DNA of 50,352 nucleotides from Nanobdellota archaeon (lineage in GTDB: Archaea > Nanobdellota > Nanobdellia > Woesearchaeales > WJKV01): NCBI GenBank assembly GCA_023133595.1, contig JAGLWF010000009.1:1-50352 (forward strand), given 5' to 3'. A model generated the notes under the pieces. The model made no database searches and was not told the DNA's origin. It worked only from the letters and a program-made list of their open reading frames with translations. The number at the start of each line of letters is the position of its first letter. Position 1 is the first letter of the stretch. Both the position numbers and the translations under genes were made by a program. Shown piece after piece: positions 40,085 to 49,707 of this stretch.

Positions 40085-43000
40085 TCAATTTTTTTCGTTC
40101 TCAATCTGTTTGTTAAGTTTTCTCAGTGCCCTGTTAAGTTTCTTCATCTGTCGTTCTTTTTCTTTCTCTTTCTTCAGCTTAGCTTTTGCTCTTGCCTTCT
40201 TCTGGCGCATGCGTTCCTTCTTCTGTACGGCAAGTCCTTTCTGTTTTATCTTATCTCTCTTTATCTTTGCTCTTTCTTTAGCTCTGTCTTTAACTATAAC
40301 TTCTTTCTTAACCTCAATCTTGACTTTCTTCGGTTTAGTTTTTGCTTTCTTCTTGACTTTTGTTCCTTTCAGATACTTATGCAGGATCATTTTAATGTTC
40401 ATTTTTCCCAGATCAACAGGCTTATGTGGAATTTTTACCTCAGGGAAATGTAAATGTAAGTTTGGAAGATATTTTGAAATCTGATGTTTTGGATGATAAT
40501 GTTTTAACAAACCCAAAGGAACAACCACACCAATTGCAATCAAAAGCAGTAAGGTGCCTAGCAAGAAATTATCTTTCTTCTCGACTTCTTTGACTGTCTC
40601 TGGCACTTCTTCTTTTTCACTTTCAAGCGCAAGTTCTTCTTCAGCTGCAGGGCTCTGGACTTCTTCTACTACTTCTTCTTCTTTTACTTCCTCTTTTGAT
40701 TTGGATGTGGATCCAAAAGGCACTGTTTTTGAACAATCCATTACCCGCACAGTATTTAATAAAGAATATTCATATTTTGCTTCCAAAGTATAGGTTCCTT
40801 CTGTCGGGAAAACAAATCCTACATATCCTTCTCTTGAAGTTTTTGATTTAAAGATCTGTGTGCCATTTGGGTCATAAATCCGGACATCAATAAATGCCAT
40901 CGAAGCTCCAGCTGCATTAAAGACAGTGATTGAGTTATTCATGTTCGCGCATAACGAACTTATCTTTATCGAAGTTGGACGGGTTGACATTGCACGGGCA
41001 TAACTGCCGCCGCCACCGCCTCCTCCGCCAGAACCAGAGTAGCCGCTGCTTCCGCCACTGCTGCTGCCTCCGCCAGAACTGCCGGATCCGCGTGCGCCTG
41101 AATGATTCAGATTTTCTAGTCTGAAATTATTCCCAAGATCATAACAGGTGATTCCTGCAATTGTTACACCAGAACTATTCCCAATGCAGGACGTGAAATC
41201 AAACTCTGAGGCACCAGTGCATGCAACAGAGATATCTTCTATTGAATTGATAACAGCATCCTTGACACACAATGAAGTGTATCCCGGATCTGAAATATAC
41301 ATTGTCTTTGTCTCCTGTTGCTGGTTGTCCAGATCAACAACAAGACCATTGCTGGAGTTAACAACCAGTTTTACACGGGACATATTGAACTGCCCTTGCG
41401 AGAAATTATAAGAAATGTTCAGTAAAATATTCAGATTATCCCAGATCTCAATACTTTGTTTTCCTGAAAAACTCACGCCATCAACAGTAGAGTTCCCAGA
41501 GATCTTCAAAATCACACTGCTTATTCCAGTAACATCAACATCATCCGCATTGCCAAACAAAGTATCCACATTATCATATAATCCGTCACTATCATCGTCT
41601 CTGGGTGTGATTTCTATTGTGATTGAATCGCTCGCAACTAAACTGCCACTGTCTGTTGCATTAAGAACAACTGTATGGTTTCCAACTGTTAGTGTTGAAA
41701 CATTTAGTTCTGTTCCAGTCCCAAGCGAACCATCCAGGCTTGACCACCAGACAAGACTTGCGCCAGACAATTGTCCGTCCTCTTCATCTGTGCCAGTGCC
41801 AGTGAAAGTTATTGTTGATTGATTATAATGTGAAGAAGCATTGGCAGGTGCTGTGATGCTGGCAGCAGGAGCGTCATTGACATCAGAGATTGCCACAGAA
41901 CCAGAATCTGATGCAGAATCATAACCCTGCGCAGCACATGCTGTTGTGTATGAATAAGTTGCACTGACAGTAAAGTTTCTGGTTGCATTATACAATCCAG
42001 TTGCAGAATCATAAACTAGTGTAAGATTACTGCCGTCAAAAGCAGCAGTGCAGTTTGCAGTTGATATTGCTGTATTACCGGATGTGTTTGTATAATTTGC
42101 AAAGAACATTATCTGAGCATTTTCAACTGTAGCCAAAGAACCTCCCTGGCTGTCTCCCTGGTCGTATATCTGCAGATTCACAAACACCATCGAATTGATT
42201 GCTGCAGAGATATTGATCCTTGAGAATGTTAATCCTGAATAACCAGTGTCTGTGATTGATTTTCCAGTCTGCTGAAGCATTGTCTTTATTTCTGCTGGTG
42301 TAAGGGTATGACCGTTCCGGATTTTTGAATACTGTTGAAGCAATGCGACTGCACCAGCAACATGCGGTGTTGCCTGCGATGTTCCCTGTATTGATTTATA
42401 TGTTGAATCATCGCACAATGGACTGACACCAGTACAGGCAGACATCGGCGGAACTGTTGATGAAATAAATTTTCCAGGGGCTAACAGATCTAATGTATTC
42501 CCTCTCTGTGAAAAAGATGCGATTCCGTCAACAGGACTTGCCCCAGTATTGTGCGTGGCACCGACAGCAGTGACATTTGTCAGGCAGGCTGGAAAAGCCA
42601 CACCATAAACAGGAGCTCCTGTGCTGAAATAATTTCCAGCTGCAGCCATCACAGTAATGCCCAGACCGTGAGCAGTGTTTATTGCATCTCTCATTGCACT
42701 CATTATTGCCCTGTTATCAGCGTCACACAGGGTGTTGTTGAACTCAGGCGTGCCAAGACTCATTGTTATGACTGAAACATTATATGCCGCAGAATTATTA
42801 ACACAAAAATCTATTCCAGCAAGGACCCAGGCACCTGTCGGGTCACTGCCGTTCTCGTTCAAAGTTTTCAGTGCAAGAAGCTTTGCATCTGGTGCAATAC
42901 CTGTCAGTGTTCCAGATGCTGCGACAATACCAGCAACATGTGTTCCATGACCGCGATCATCAGCAGGATCATTATCATTGTTTACATAATCATAACCGCC

Positions 43001-43645
43001 TGGTATTTTTGGGCAAGTACCAGAAGTCATCTGTCCTTGTGTACACCCTCCCAGATCAGGATGTGTGTAATCAATTCCAGTATCGATAACACAAACAGTT
43101 TCTCCTGTTCCAGTGATATTATATCCACTGTACTGCAGCCCATGGACAACATCTGCTTCAGTCAAAGGGACACTGTTCGATAAAAAAGAATCAAACTTCA
43201 CACCCTCTCCAAAAGATTCAACATTTGGATCAGACTGCAGCTTATGCATCTCAGATTTTTTTATCCTCATCACAACTGTGTTAACATTAGAATATGCACG
43301 CTTGACTTGTTTATCTTGAATTCGAATATTCTGTAGGAACTCTCTTCTGGATTCGCGGATAATGTCTTGCTTTTCCAGCTTTATCTCTTCTGCCATTGCC
43401 TTGAATGCTTTCCTGCGTTCCTTCTTATCCATGCCTTTGAATCCCATTCCCTGCATCTGCTTTGCTCTTGGCCTTCTCTCTGGTTTGATATTGACAATCA
43501 CATCTACATATTCATCTTCTGCCCGGATCTCAGGTGTCTGATCTGCCTGAGTTTCATTGGGAGAATTCTCAGCACCTACAATCACGATAGAAGAAATTAG
43601 CACTAATAGAATTACTAATAATATCAGCCATCTATCAACCCTCAT
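40085..43645 (-). CDS. Giant subtilisin-like protease with basic cytosolic tail
   Basis: 1186 residues. Signal peptide at 1-25. An I9-like propeptide runs to about 150 (NTVVMRIKKSEMHKLQSDPN). The S8 catalytic triad is Asp188 (VIDTG), His233 (GHGTHVAG) and Ser423 (GTSQATPHVAG), with oxyanion Asn338. Ig/cadherin-like repeats follow (DNDSDGL-type turns), a Gly/Ser linker (about 870-900), an acidic stretch, a transmembrane helix (LLGTLLLLIAIGVVVPLGLL, about 1040-1060) and a ~125-residue Lys/Arg-rich tail predicted to be inside the cell. The tail is unusual for a subtilase and may contact nucleic acid or membrane lipids. Confidence 0.88.
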   Translation of the reverse strand: MRVDRWLILLVILLVLISSIVIVGAENSPNETQADQTPEIRAEDEYVDVIVNIKPERRPRAKQMQGMGFKGMDKKERRKAFKAMAEEIKLEKQDIIRESRREFLQNIRIQDKQVKRAYSNVNTVVMRIKKSEMHKLQSDPNVESFGEGVKFDSFLSNSVPLTEADVVHGLQYSGYNITGTGETVCVIDTGIDYTHPDLGGCTQGQMTSGTCPKIPGGYDYVNNDNDPADDRGHGTHVAGIVAASGTLTGIAPDAKLLALKTLNENGSDPTGAWVLAGIDFCVNNSAAYNVSVITMSLGTPEFNNTLCDADNRAIMSAMRDAINTAHGLGITVMAAAGNYFSTGAPVYGVAFPACLTNVTAVGATHNTGASPVDGIASFSQRGNTLDLLAPGKFISSTVPPMSACTGVSPLCDDSTYKSIQGTSQATPHVAGAVALLQQYSKIRNGHTLTPAEIKTMLQQTGKSITDTGYSGLTFSRINISAAINSMVFVNLQIYDQGDSQGGSLATVENAQIMFFANYTNTSGNTAISTANCTAAFDGSNLTLVYDSATGLYNATRNFTVSATYSYTTACAAQGYDSASDSGSVAISDVNDAPAASITAPANASSHYNQSTITFTGTGTDEEDGQLSGASLVWWSSLDGSLGTGTELNVSTLTVGNHTVVLNATDSGSLVASDSITIEITPRDDDSDGLYDNVDTLFGNADDVDVTGISSVILKISGNSTVDGVSFSGKQSIEIWDNLNILLNISYNFSQGQFNMSRVKLVVNSSNGLVVDLDNQQQETKTMYISDPGYTSLCVKDAVINSIEDISVACTGASEFDFTSCIGNSSGVTIAGITCYDLGNNFRLENLNHSGARGSGSSGGGSSSGGSSGYSGSGGGGGGGGSYARAMSTRPTSIKISSLCANMNNSITVFNAAGASMAFIDVRIYDPNGTQIFKSKTSREGYVGFVFPTEGTYTLEAKYEYSLLNTVRVMDCSKTVPFGSTSKSKEEVKEEEVVEEVQSPAAEEELALESEKEEVPETVKEVEKKDNFLLGTLLLLIAIGVVVPLGLLKHYHPKHQISKYLPNLHLHFPEVKIPHKPVDLGKMNIKMILHKYLKGTKVKKKAKTKPKKVKIEVKKEVIVKDRAKERAKIKRDKIKQKGLAVQKKERMRQKKARAKAKLKKEKEKERQMKKLNRALRKLNKQIENEKN

Positions 43646-43784
43646 GAGTTATCTCCATTTATCGACAAGGCTTGTTTATATATAAATATATAGGGCAGAA
43701 AAGGCATTTATAAAGGAGATATATTTGTTATTGTTCAGTAGCAACAAAAACGAAAGATTTATATATATGTTCTTACTATTTAAG
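43646..43784. promoter_or_regulatory. Promoters for the subtilase and a candidate RNA
   Basis: On the minus strand a TATATATTTATATATAAA run at 43676-43693 lies about 30 nt before the subtilase ATG. On the plus strand TTTATAAAG near 43711 and TTTATATATA at 43758-43767 are TATA-like; the second would place a start near 43785-43792, just before the structured region downstream. Confidence 0.4.
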
Positions 43785-43916
43785 AGTAATAACATCACCT
43801 CTTTTCCCCTTCCAGACCGATTCGTCGGTTTGCGAAGGGTTTTACGTTCCTTCATATCCTACTCCAAGTTTCTTCTGAAGCTTGGGGTTTGATATGTCTT
43901 TCTTGGACCCTTTTAT
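43785..43916 (+). ncRNA. Candidate structured non-coding RNA
   Basis: No supported ORF. Potential stems in order: ACCGA-TTCG-TCGGT (43816-43829, a UUCG tetraloop); GAAGG...CCTTC (43834-43853); and a long hairpin with inner stem CCAAGTTTC-TTCT-GAAGCTTGG (43864-43885, nine pairs with one G-U) inside an outer stem CATATC/GATATG (43853-43858 with 43891-43896). A plus-strand TATA box at 43758-43767 is correctly spaced upstream. It lies directly before tRNA-Arg(TCT) with a separate TATA-like TTATTTAAA between. The SRP RNA, RNase P RNA and H/ACA signatures I know were not found. Confidence 0.45.
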
Positions 43917-43955
43917 AGAAACTTATTTAAACAAATCAGGGGTCTTTTCGAATAT

Positions 43956-44145
43956 GGGCCCGTAGCCTAGCCTGGATAAGGCGACAGCCTTCTATTTCAA
44001 AGCTGCGCTTTGCAATACTTCAAAAGCGCGCTTTCGAAGTAAGCTGTAGATCAGGGGTTCGAAAACGTGTGAGGTTACGTGTAAAAACCGTACGGTTGCC
44101 TGAAAGGGTGTCAAACCTTTGCGATCGAAAGTCCCCTCGGGCCCA
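43956..44145 (+). tRNA. tRNA-Arg(TCT) with anticodon-loop and T-loop introns
   Basis: Acceptor GGGCCCG pairs with CGGGCCC, discriminator A; D arm GCCT-AGCCTGGATA-AGGC has Arg-type A20. The anticodon arm ACAGC-CTTCTA^A-GCTGT gives TCT, with a 47-nt intron at 37/38 (43995-44041) that folds into two hairpins. The T stem AGGGG (44053-44057) is followed by TTCGA, then about 66-68 extra nt, and CCCCT (44133-44137), which implies a second intron inside the T loop. The exact ends of that intron are ambiguous because TCGAAA occurs at both borders. Confidence 0.8.
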
Positions 44146-44151
44146 TTTTTT

Positions 44152-44223
44152 GCACGCGTGGCCAAGTGGTTAAGGCAAGAGGCTGCAACCCTCTGATCCC
44201 CGGTTCGAATCCGGGCGCGTGCT
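44152..44223 (+). tRNA. tRNA-Cys(GCA)
   Basis: A complete 72-nt cloverleaf without introns: acceptor GCACGCG with CGCGTGC, anticodon arm AGAGG-CTGCAAC-CCTCT giving GCA, T arm CCCGG-TTCGAAT-CCGGG, and discriminator U, as expected for Cys. It is six nt after tRNA-Arg(TCT) with a T6 run between, and eight nt before a palindromic repeat. Confidence 0.95.
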
Positions 44224-44230
44224 TTGACAC

Positions 44231-44422
44231 GTACATACCACCCAATGTAGCCATTGCTGCCAAGTGTAGCCTTTGGATTTTCCATGGTATATACCTAGAC
44301 CCGGCTTCTAAAGCTGAAAACAATGCTAGCGAAACGCAGCAATGGCCATAAAGAAAACAATCAAGTTTACTAGACTCGGCTTCTGATTCATATTTCTGAT
44401 CTTGCGAAGCGTGCTATGCACA
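44231..44422 (+). repeat. Palindromic repeat element, type 1 (copy E1), split by a nested copy
   Basis: The degenerate left arm GTACATACCACCCAATGTAG (44231-44250) aligns with the left arm and core of the other type 1 copies. The rest, from CATAAAG at 44347 through TTTACTAGACTCGG, CTTCTGATTC, TTGCGAAGC and GTGCTATGCACA at 44411-44422, continues the same element. A complete type 2 element fills the gap. Confidence 0.7.
44250..44346 (+). repeat. Palindromic repeat element, type 2 (copy E2), nested in type 1
   Basis: 97 bp with perfect inverted ends GCCATTGCTGC and GCAGCAATGGC. The core has CAAGTGTAGCC, TAGACCCGGCTTCTAAAGC, GAAAACAATGC and TAGCGAAAC, clearly homologous to the copy at 4621-4719. 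Confidence 0.8.
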
Positions 44423-44423
44423 T

Positions 44424-44437
44424 GCGTGCTTTGCATA
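44424..44437 (+). repeat. Remnant of a type 1 right arm
   Basis: GCGTGCTTTGCATA directly after copy E1 repeats the right-arm sequence GCGTGCTATGCACA with two differences, suggesting a decayed second copy or arm duplication. Confidence 0.45.
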
Positions 44438-44478
44438 AGTTTATATATGAATTCTGACTCTTGATTTTCGGTGATTAG

Positions 44479-44946
44479 ATGAAGAAGGTTTTTGTCATAT
44501 GCATTATTATGATTCTTTTATCTCCAGCAGTATTAGCACTGAAACCAAAAGAAGGAGGTATAACTGCATCTGTTCCTATTGATGGCGCAAGTTATGTTTC
44601 TGGAATGCCGTATTCAGTTGCGCCAAATTCTGAAGTGACCCTAGAAAATACAAACAATGGTGCGATAAAAAATATTGTTGCTGACAAACACGGGAGATTC
44701 ACAGCTGCAATTCCTGCACAAAGCGGTGATGAGATACAAGTCACATACAAAGGCGGAGATCTTATTGTCGATAATCTTCCAGACTTTGGTTTTGGTGAAG
44801 CTGTCTGGATAGGCTACACTGCTGGCCAGGCATATGCAAAAAGCATGAAAGAACCTGTAGTATCAGATAACGGTCTGATTAATTTCGAGAAAGTTCTAGG
44901 ACCTCTAGCAAGTGCATTCTTCACAGGAAAAGAAACTAGTGAATGA
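44479..44946 (+). CDS. Small secreted protein (unknown)
   Basis: 155 residues. Signal peptide at 1-20 (VFVICIIMILLSPAVLAL). The mature part starts KPKEGGITASVPIDGASYVS and looks like a single beta-sandwich domain (SEVTLENTNNGAIKNIVADK, RFTAAIPAQSGDEIQVTYKG), similar to carboxypeptidase-regulatory-like folds. A GTTTATATATG box about 40 nt upstream and GGTGATTAG just before the ATG support the start. No catalytic residues seen. It overlaps the convergent MutS-family gene by 11 nt. Confidence 0.55.
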   Translation: MKKVFVICIIMILLSPAVLALKPKEGGITASVPIDGASYVSGMPYSVAPNSEVTLENTNNGAIKNIVADKHGRFTAAIPAQSGDEIQVTYKGGDLIVDNLPDFGFGEAVWIGYTAGQAYAKSMKEPVVSDNGLINFEKVLGPLASAFFTGKETSE

Positions 44947-46816
44947 TTCCAGCTTTTCTGAATAATCTAATAGCTTTCTTAATCGACTTATCAGTATAGT
45001 CTGCTTCTTCGAAAAGACGCAGGCCTAAGCTCGGTTCATGTCTGTTTCTTCGAATCTTAAAGGTACAGATTAATTTGCCTTTTTTACCTTTACGCATGGT
45101 CGCACCAAGGTTCATTGTATGCGCAAATCTCTTCTTTTGAACCTGCTCAGCAATAGGATGGAAGTGCGTGCTGAGAAGTGAACGAGTCCCTCTTTTAGAT
45201 ATTGCTTCTAAAATTAATCTGAGAGCTTCTTCAGTAGCTTCATTATCAGAACCTACTGCAATCTCATCAAGCAGGAGAAGACTGTCTGATGTGAAAAAAG
45301 TCCGCCTTTTATGTGTCAAATATTCTTTTAGTTTTTCAATTGAAGTAATATCAAGATATTTATATGTATTCCAATCATAATATTTTGGAACGGCAATAAA
45401 GTTCAAATATGCTAATCCTGATTTGAACGCTCCTTCTTTTCTTTTAGGGTTATCAAGATTACCGAAATAAGTAAATATCCCATTGACCATACTCATTCTT
45501 GCACTTTTCGCTGGAAGTAAACCCCCAAGTTGTGCCAGGATCTGAAATTGACCAACCATCCGTGCATAAGTAGTCTTGCCATTATTATTAGGGCCAGTTA
45601 TAACATAAGAGCAAAAATCTTTATCAAATCGGACATAATTGACAACAGACTTGCTAGTATCTTCTAGAAGTAAAGAAAGATTATGACCAGATTTGATCAC
45701 ACAGTGTTTTATTTTTGGAGATAACATTTTTGGCATGACAACAGGAGAGCTTTCGGCCATCTCTCTTCCAAGCATTGCAAGGCTGTAATAAAAGGCTAAT
45801 TCACCTTCAAGTTCTTCTGTCCGAACATATAAGTCTTCCATTCTTTCTCCAAGACCTTCTGTTATTAGTTCATCAAGGTGTTCAATTACTCTTCCGAGCT
45901 GTCTTAAGAATGTTCTTCTGACCTGATTAGGTTTTTTCCTTGTATCCACAAGAACAGTTTCATTAAGAATTTTTATTGCTTTTTTTAGTTCTTTTTCCAA
46001 ACCAAAAGTTTTTGCTTCTTTTCGATCGATAAGACCTTCTAATTTAGGATCATGCATGATATCATGAACCACTCCTTGGAAATCTTTTAGTGCTTCATAG
46101 AAAGCTCTTTTAGTATCAATATCAAACATATTAAAATATCTATGATCTCTCGCTTTTTCACTTATTACCTCATGAAAGATAGATACCAAATCAGAAGCAG
46201 AAACAGACTTCTTATCCCTGCCATAAGTCCCTAATTCTTCTTTTATCTGATCTAATACATGATCGTATCTCTTGAAGATCCCAAACCCAGCATCAGTAAG
46301 ATATGTTTGTAATTCCCGGTATTGCTTGGTTTTAGAAATATTTTTTGCAAATTCTCGTACTCTTTTCAAGCGGTCGCTTTTTGGCCTTAAAGCCAGTGAT
46401 GAACTTACAAAATCTACAAGATATTTAATCTGCTTAGTTTTTCTGCCAAAAGTTATCCTTCCAATATACCCATCATTCCAAGTCTGCAGATTCCTTGTAG
46501 AGTAAATGATCTCTTCAACTTGCTTAGCTTTTTTATCACTTTCAAAGATTTCTCGGACAACTGCCTGCCTGGCTTTAAGTTCAGCAATATCTTGAGTAGG
46601 AACAAGATATTCTCTGAATATCTGTTCAAGATATCTATCTGAGAACTTAAACTGATGCATGTAAGATTCTATTTTTTCTATAACATCTGGCAAATCTAAA
46701 TGTCTAAGTATTGAACTGTTATGAAAACTTGGTCTATCTCTACGTCCATATTCCTCATTAGTCATATAGATCATAGGATTTGCAGTGCTGAATTGAGATT
46801 CGTATTCGAAGAACAT
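44936..46816 (-). CDS. MutS-family ATPase without mismatch-recognition domain
   Basis: 626 residues. The C-terminal third is a MutS-type ATPase: Walker A GPNNNGKTT at 408-416 (other MutS proteins have GPNMxGKST), QLGGLLPAKSARM, Walker B with LLLDEIAVGSDNEATEEA, and LLSTHFH. The first ~330 residues are helical, like the lever/core domains; no N-terminal mismatch-binding domain and no C-terminal Smr nuclease was seen. It may be one of the archaeal MutS-related groups of uncertain role rather than a mismatch-repair protein. Separate from the topoisomerase VI operon upstream. Confidence 0.75.
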   Translation of the reverse strand: MFFEYESQFSTANPMIYMTNEEYGRRDRPSFHNSSILRHLDLPDVIEKIESYMHQFKFSDRYLEQIFREYLVPTQDIAELKARQAVVREIFESDKKAKQVEEIIYSTRNLQTWNDGYIGRITFGRKTKQIKYLVDFVSSSLALRPKSDRLKRVREFAKNISKTKQYRELQTYLTDAGFGIFKRYDHVLDQIKEELGTYGRDKKSVSASDLVSIFHEVISEKARDHRYFNMFDIDTKRAFYEALKDFQGVVHDIMHDPKLEGLIDRKEAKTFGLEKELKKAIKILNETVLVDTRKKPNQVRRTFLRQLGRVIEHLDELITEGLGERMEDLYVRTEELEGELAFYYSLAMLGREMAESSPVVMPKMLSPKIKHCVIKSGHNLSLLLEDTSKSVVNYVRFDKDFCSYVITGPNNNGKTTYARMVGQFQILAQLGGLLPAKSARMSMVNGIFTYFGNLDNPKRKEGAFKSGLAYLNFIAVPKYYDWNTYKYLDITSIEKLKEYLTHKRRTFFTSDSLLLLDEIAVGSDNEATEEALRLILEAISKRGTRSLLSTHFHPIAEQVQKKRFAHTMNLGATMRKGKKGKLICTFKIRRNRHEPSLGLRLFEEADYTDKSIKKAIRLFRKAGIIH

Positions 46817-46862
46817 AAAGCAGAATATTTAGTCCATTATATAAATCTAACCAGAAGTGTTT

Positions 46863-47945
46863 TTAAGGCAGCCAGGTCTTTTTATTCTTTAATTTCTCAG
46901 GCAGATAGACTTCGTAGACATAATTCAGTGTCTTTGCTGCGAATGCCTGCTGCTCTGCCCTCTTCTTGTGCTTTGCCATCAATGTCAGGGCTTTCTGCCA
47001 CTCTTTGTGTGTCTTGACAAAAGGATCGTTCTTGATTCCGTCTTTTAATCTTTTGATATCAACATCTTTCAATGGATGTGACGGCAAGTTGTAATCAATG
47101 ATATCTTTTGGTGTAATTCCTAAGAATTGTGCCTGAGGTACGCAGAAGAATTCATTGATATGTGCAGCATTACCAGAACCGACTTTCAAAGTTCTATAAA
47201 TATTCAGATAACCGTAGGGGTCGCCGTCTGTGAAGACATAGACAGGAAGTTTCCTGTCACCAGCTAATCTTCTGATGAATCTTCTTGTTGCCCGTGTTGG
47301 AACTCCCATCATTGCGATTATGATGCAATTAGCTTTTTCCCAGTACCTGTGATGGTTCAATCTGTCGAACAATGCAGTAGTCTCCACAACCAGGATGAAT
47401 TTTGCTTTTGTCTGGAACTTTAGATCTTCAACACTTGATGGAATTGAATAAGCTCCAGATCCAAACTTAGTACAATCAATTTTCTCTTTTCCATCTATGA
47501 CAATAAGTTTACCTGCAATGGTTCCACCACGTTCTCCTGGATATATACTCATCTGTTCTCTGTTGACTTCCAGCATTGCCTCTACATCATCCATGACATT
47601 GAAAGCGTCTGAATCAGTATCAAATCGTGCATCTCCCCAGTTCTTGGAAACATAGTACATCTCTCTTTTTGAGGCACGATCCTCATCTTTTGCCAAGCGT
47701 CTTGATTCTTTCATCAATAACAAAGTCTGTGCAAAAGTCTTGATTGTGCTTGCTGTCAATGTTCTTGCCTTAAACTTGCCCAGCAATTCAAAGAAACCTT
47801 TCTTCTGATCGTACTTGACATTAGTTAAGGAACGTAACGGCATCTTCACCTGCGGAGCTTTATTCTTCAGGATGCTTTTATAAACATCATTAGCAATGAA
47901 CCTAATACCATCCAATACTGTTTTCCGATCTATCTTTTTTGCCAT
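46863..47945 (-). CDS. top6A: DNA topoisomerase VI subunit A
   Basis: 360 residues, Spo11 family. Tyr97/Tyr98 in SKREMYYVSKNWG contain the DNA-cleaving tyrosine of the winged-helix domain. The Toprim domain has VVETTALFDRL (Glu) and VFTDGDPYGYLNIYRTL (DxD) for Mg. With Top6B it makes ATP-dependent double-strand passages. It starts 2 nt after the top6B stop, the usual archaeal arrangement. Confidence 0.96.
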   Translation of the reverse strand: MAKKIDRKTVLDGIRFIANDVYKSILKNKAPQVKMPLRSLTNVKYDQKKGFFELLGKFKARTLTASTIKTFAQTLLLMKESRRLAKDEDRASKREMYYVSKNWGDARFDTDSDAFNVMDDVEAMLEVNREQMSIYPGERGGTIAGKLIVIDGKEKIDCTKFGSGAYSIPSSVEDLKFQTKAKFILVVETTALFDRLNHHRYWEKANCIIIAMMGVPTRATRRFIRRLAGDRKLPVYVFTDGDPYGYLNIYRTLKVGSGNAAHINEFFCVPQAQFLGITPKDIIDYNLPSHPLKDVDIKRLKDGIKNDPFVKTHKEWQKALTLMAKHKKRAEQQAFAAKTLNYVYEVYLPEKLKNKKTWLP

Positions 47946-47947
47946 TT

Positions 47948-49705
47948 TTATTCTAGTTTAATTTGTTTTGATTTCTTTTTGTCTTTTTTAGCTTTCTTAG
48001 CCTTTTTTTCTTCGTCAACAACTTCCTCGTCAAAAAGATCAGCATCAGCACTTTTGCTGCCGATCTTAGCAAATTCTTCATCGTAATCAACGTTCTTTGT
48101 AGGATCGAACTCCACATCTTCAACCTCTCCCCGAACATGTTCTAATATTTCTGCTAGATTCTCTTCGATCTTGTTCTCTTCTGCTTTCTTGAGATCTAAA
48201 AGTTCGCCTAGTGCAGATGCAACATGCGGAATATATTTTTCAATAAAGCTTCTCTTCTTTATCTCATCTTTTACTCTTTTTTTCTTATTTACATACCTTC
48301 CTAATAATCTTCCTGCTTCCTGCAATGCTAATCTCATCTCTTTGATGATTTCAGGATAGTGCGCAATAGCTTCTTTTGCCTCTGATGTGAACGGTGCCCA
48401 GACAGATGCAATATGTATTGCAACAACCATCGGCCCTACTGGCAGTGCATTTCTACTTTGCGATAAACCATAATTTCTCCAGGCAGTATTAATGATAGCT
48501 TTTGTTGATGCGCACCCGCTCTGCTGGAACAATAATGGAACTCTGTTAGCAAATCTCATGATCCGGGCAGTACCTTCTTTTTGCAATTCTCCGCCATAAG
48601 CAAGACCGCATTCTACTACAAAAGGATTTCCTCTGTAGACAGAAGGTTTTCTTGTGACAGCACAATAAAATTCTGCCTGGATCTCTTTTCTCAGACCTTT
48701 TTCCAATAGATCCTGACCAATAGGATAAGTACAATCTGTAGGAGGTGCTATTATCTTTGTATTCTTGATAGCATCCATTAATCTTACAGCATGCTGTTGA
48801 GTGATATCTTTAGGTTTTGTGTTCGGTGCGATAACTGCTTTCGAACAGATCTCTTTTGCAATTCCAGAAGAGACACGCGAGAATTCTGTTGTAAAGAACT
48901 GCTGCAATGTTTTTGCGGTTGTATTCTGGATCATCTTTATCAGGATACCAACTTCGATTCCATACGGATGCGGTTTGATCTCTTTTGGCAGTGGAGGCAA
49001 CTGGTCTGTGACACGCGCAAATATCATCTGCTCTGCTTTTGGATTTGTATAGATAAGTGTACAATGAGGATTGACAATAGCTGTCTGTTTCAAGTATTCA
49101 TCAATAGACTGCGCACCTTTCTTATAAGACGCTTCAAGATCCAATTCAATTCTGGTACCGTGCTCTCTTCCATTCCAGCTGACTTCTTTCTCATTCCTTG
49201 GCTCTGGTCTGTTTGTTGTTGTGTTCAGGTAAAGTTCAACAGAGAATGCCGGTCTGTCCTTTGAGATTCTTGTTATTACCCTGATCGGTTTTCCTGTTGT
49301 TAGCTGTCCATACATTGCTGCAGCAGAAATACCAATACCTTGTTGTCCACGGCTCTGTTTCATGGAATGGAACTTGCTTCCGTAAAGTAATTTTGCAAAG
49401 ATATTAGGAACTTGCTTTCTAACAATACCTGGCCCGTTATCTTCAACAACAACTCTGTACTTGTCTTCTGCTAATTCAATAATCTCAATATTTATTTCAG
49501 GAAGAATACTTGCTTCTTCACAAGCATCTAATGAGTTGTCAACTGCTTCTTTAATTGTTGTAAGAAGTGCTTTTCTTTTATTATCAAAACCCAGCAAGTG
49601 ACGGTTCTTCTCGAAGAATTCAGCTACACTTATCTCTCTCTGTTTCTTTGCCAATTCAACTGCGATCGGCTTTTTTCCATTTCCAGTAAGTTTAGCTTGT
49701 GCCAT
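47948..49705 (-). CDS. top6B: DNA topoisomerase VI subunit B
   Basis: 585 residues. GHKL ATPase motifs: [13 protein letters not shown] (N-box), VEDNGPGI (G1) and [16 protein letters not shown] (G2). The transducer domain follows. The last ~80 residues are acidic, then a Lys-rich tail ([16 protein letters not shown]) that many homologues lack. ATP binding closes the dimer and drives strand passage by Top6A. It lies 2 nt after the KH-protein gene. Confidence 0.96.
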   Translation of the reverse strand: MAQAKLTGNGKKPIAVELAKKQREISVAEFFEKNRHLLGFDNKRKALLTTIKEAVDNSLDACEEASILPEINIEIIELAEDKYRVVVEDNGPGIVRKQVPNIFAKLLYGSKFHSMKQSRGQQGIGISAAAMYGQLTTGKPIRVITRISKDRPAFSVELYLNTTTNRPEPRNEKEVSWNGREHGTRIELDLEASYKKGAQSIDEYLKQTAIVNPHCTLIYTNPKAEQMIFARVTDQLPPLPKEIKPHPYGIEVGILIKMIQNTTAKTLQQFFTTEFSRVSSGIAKEICSKAVIAPNTKPKDITQQHAVRLMDAIKNTKIIAPPTDCTYPIGQDLLEKGLRKEIQAEFYCAVTRKPSVYRGNPFVVECGLAYGGELQKEGTARIMRFANRVPLLFQQSGCASTKAIINTAWRNYGLSQSRNALPVGPMVVAIHIASVWAPFTSEAKEAIAHYPEIIKEMRLALQEAGRLLGRYVNKKKRVKDEIKKRSFIEKYIPHVASALGELLDLKKAEENKIEENLAEILEHVRGEVEDVEFDPTKNVDYDEEFAKIGSKSADADLFDEEVVDEEKKAKKAKKDKKKSKQIKLE

Positions 49706-49707
49706 TT

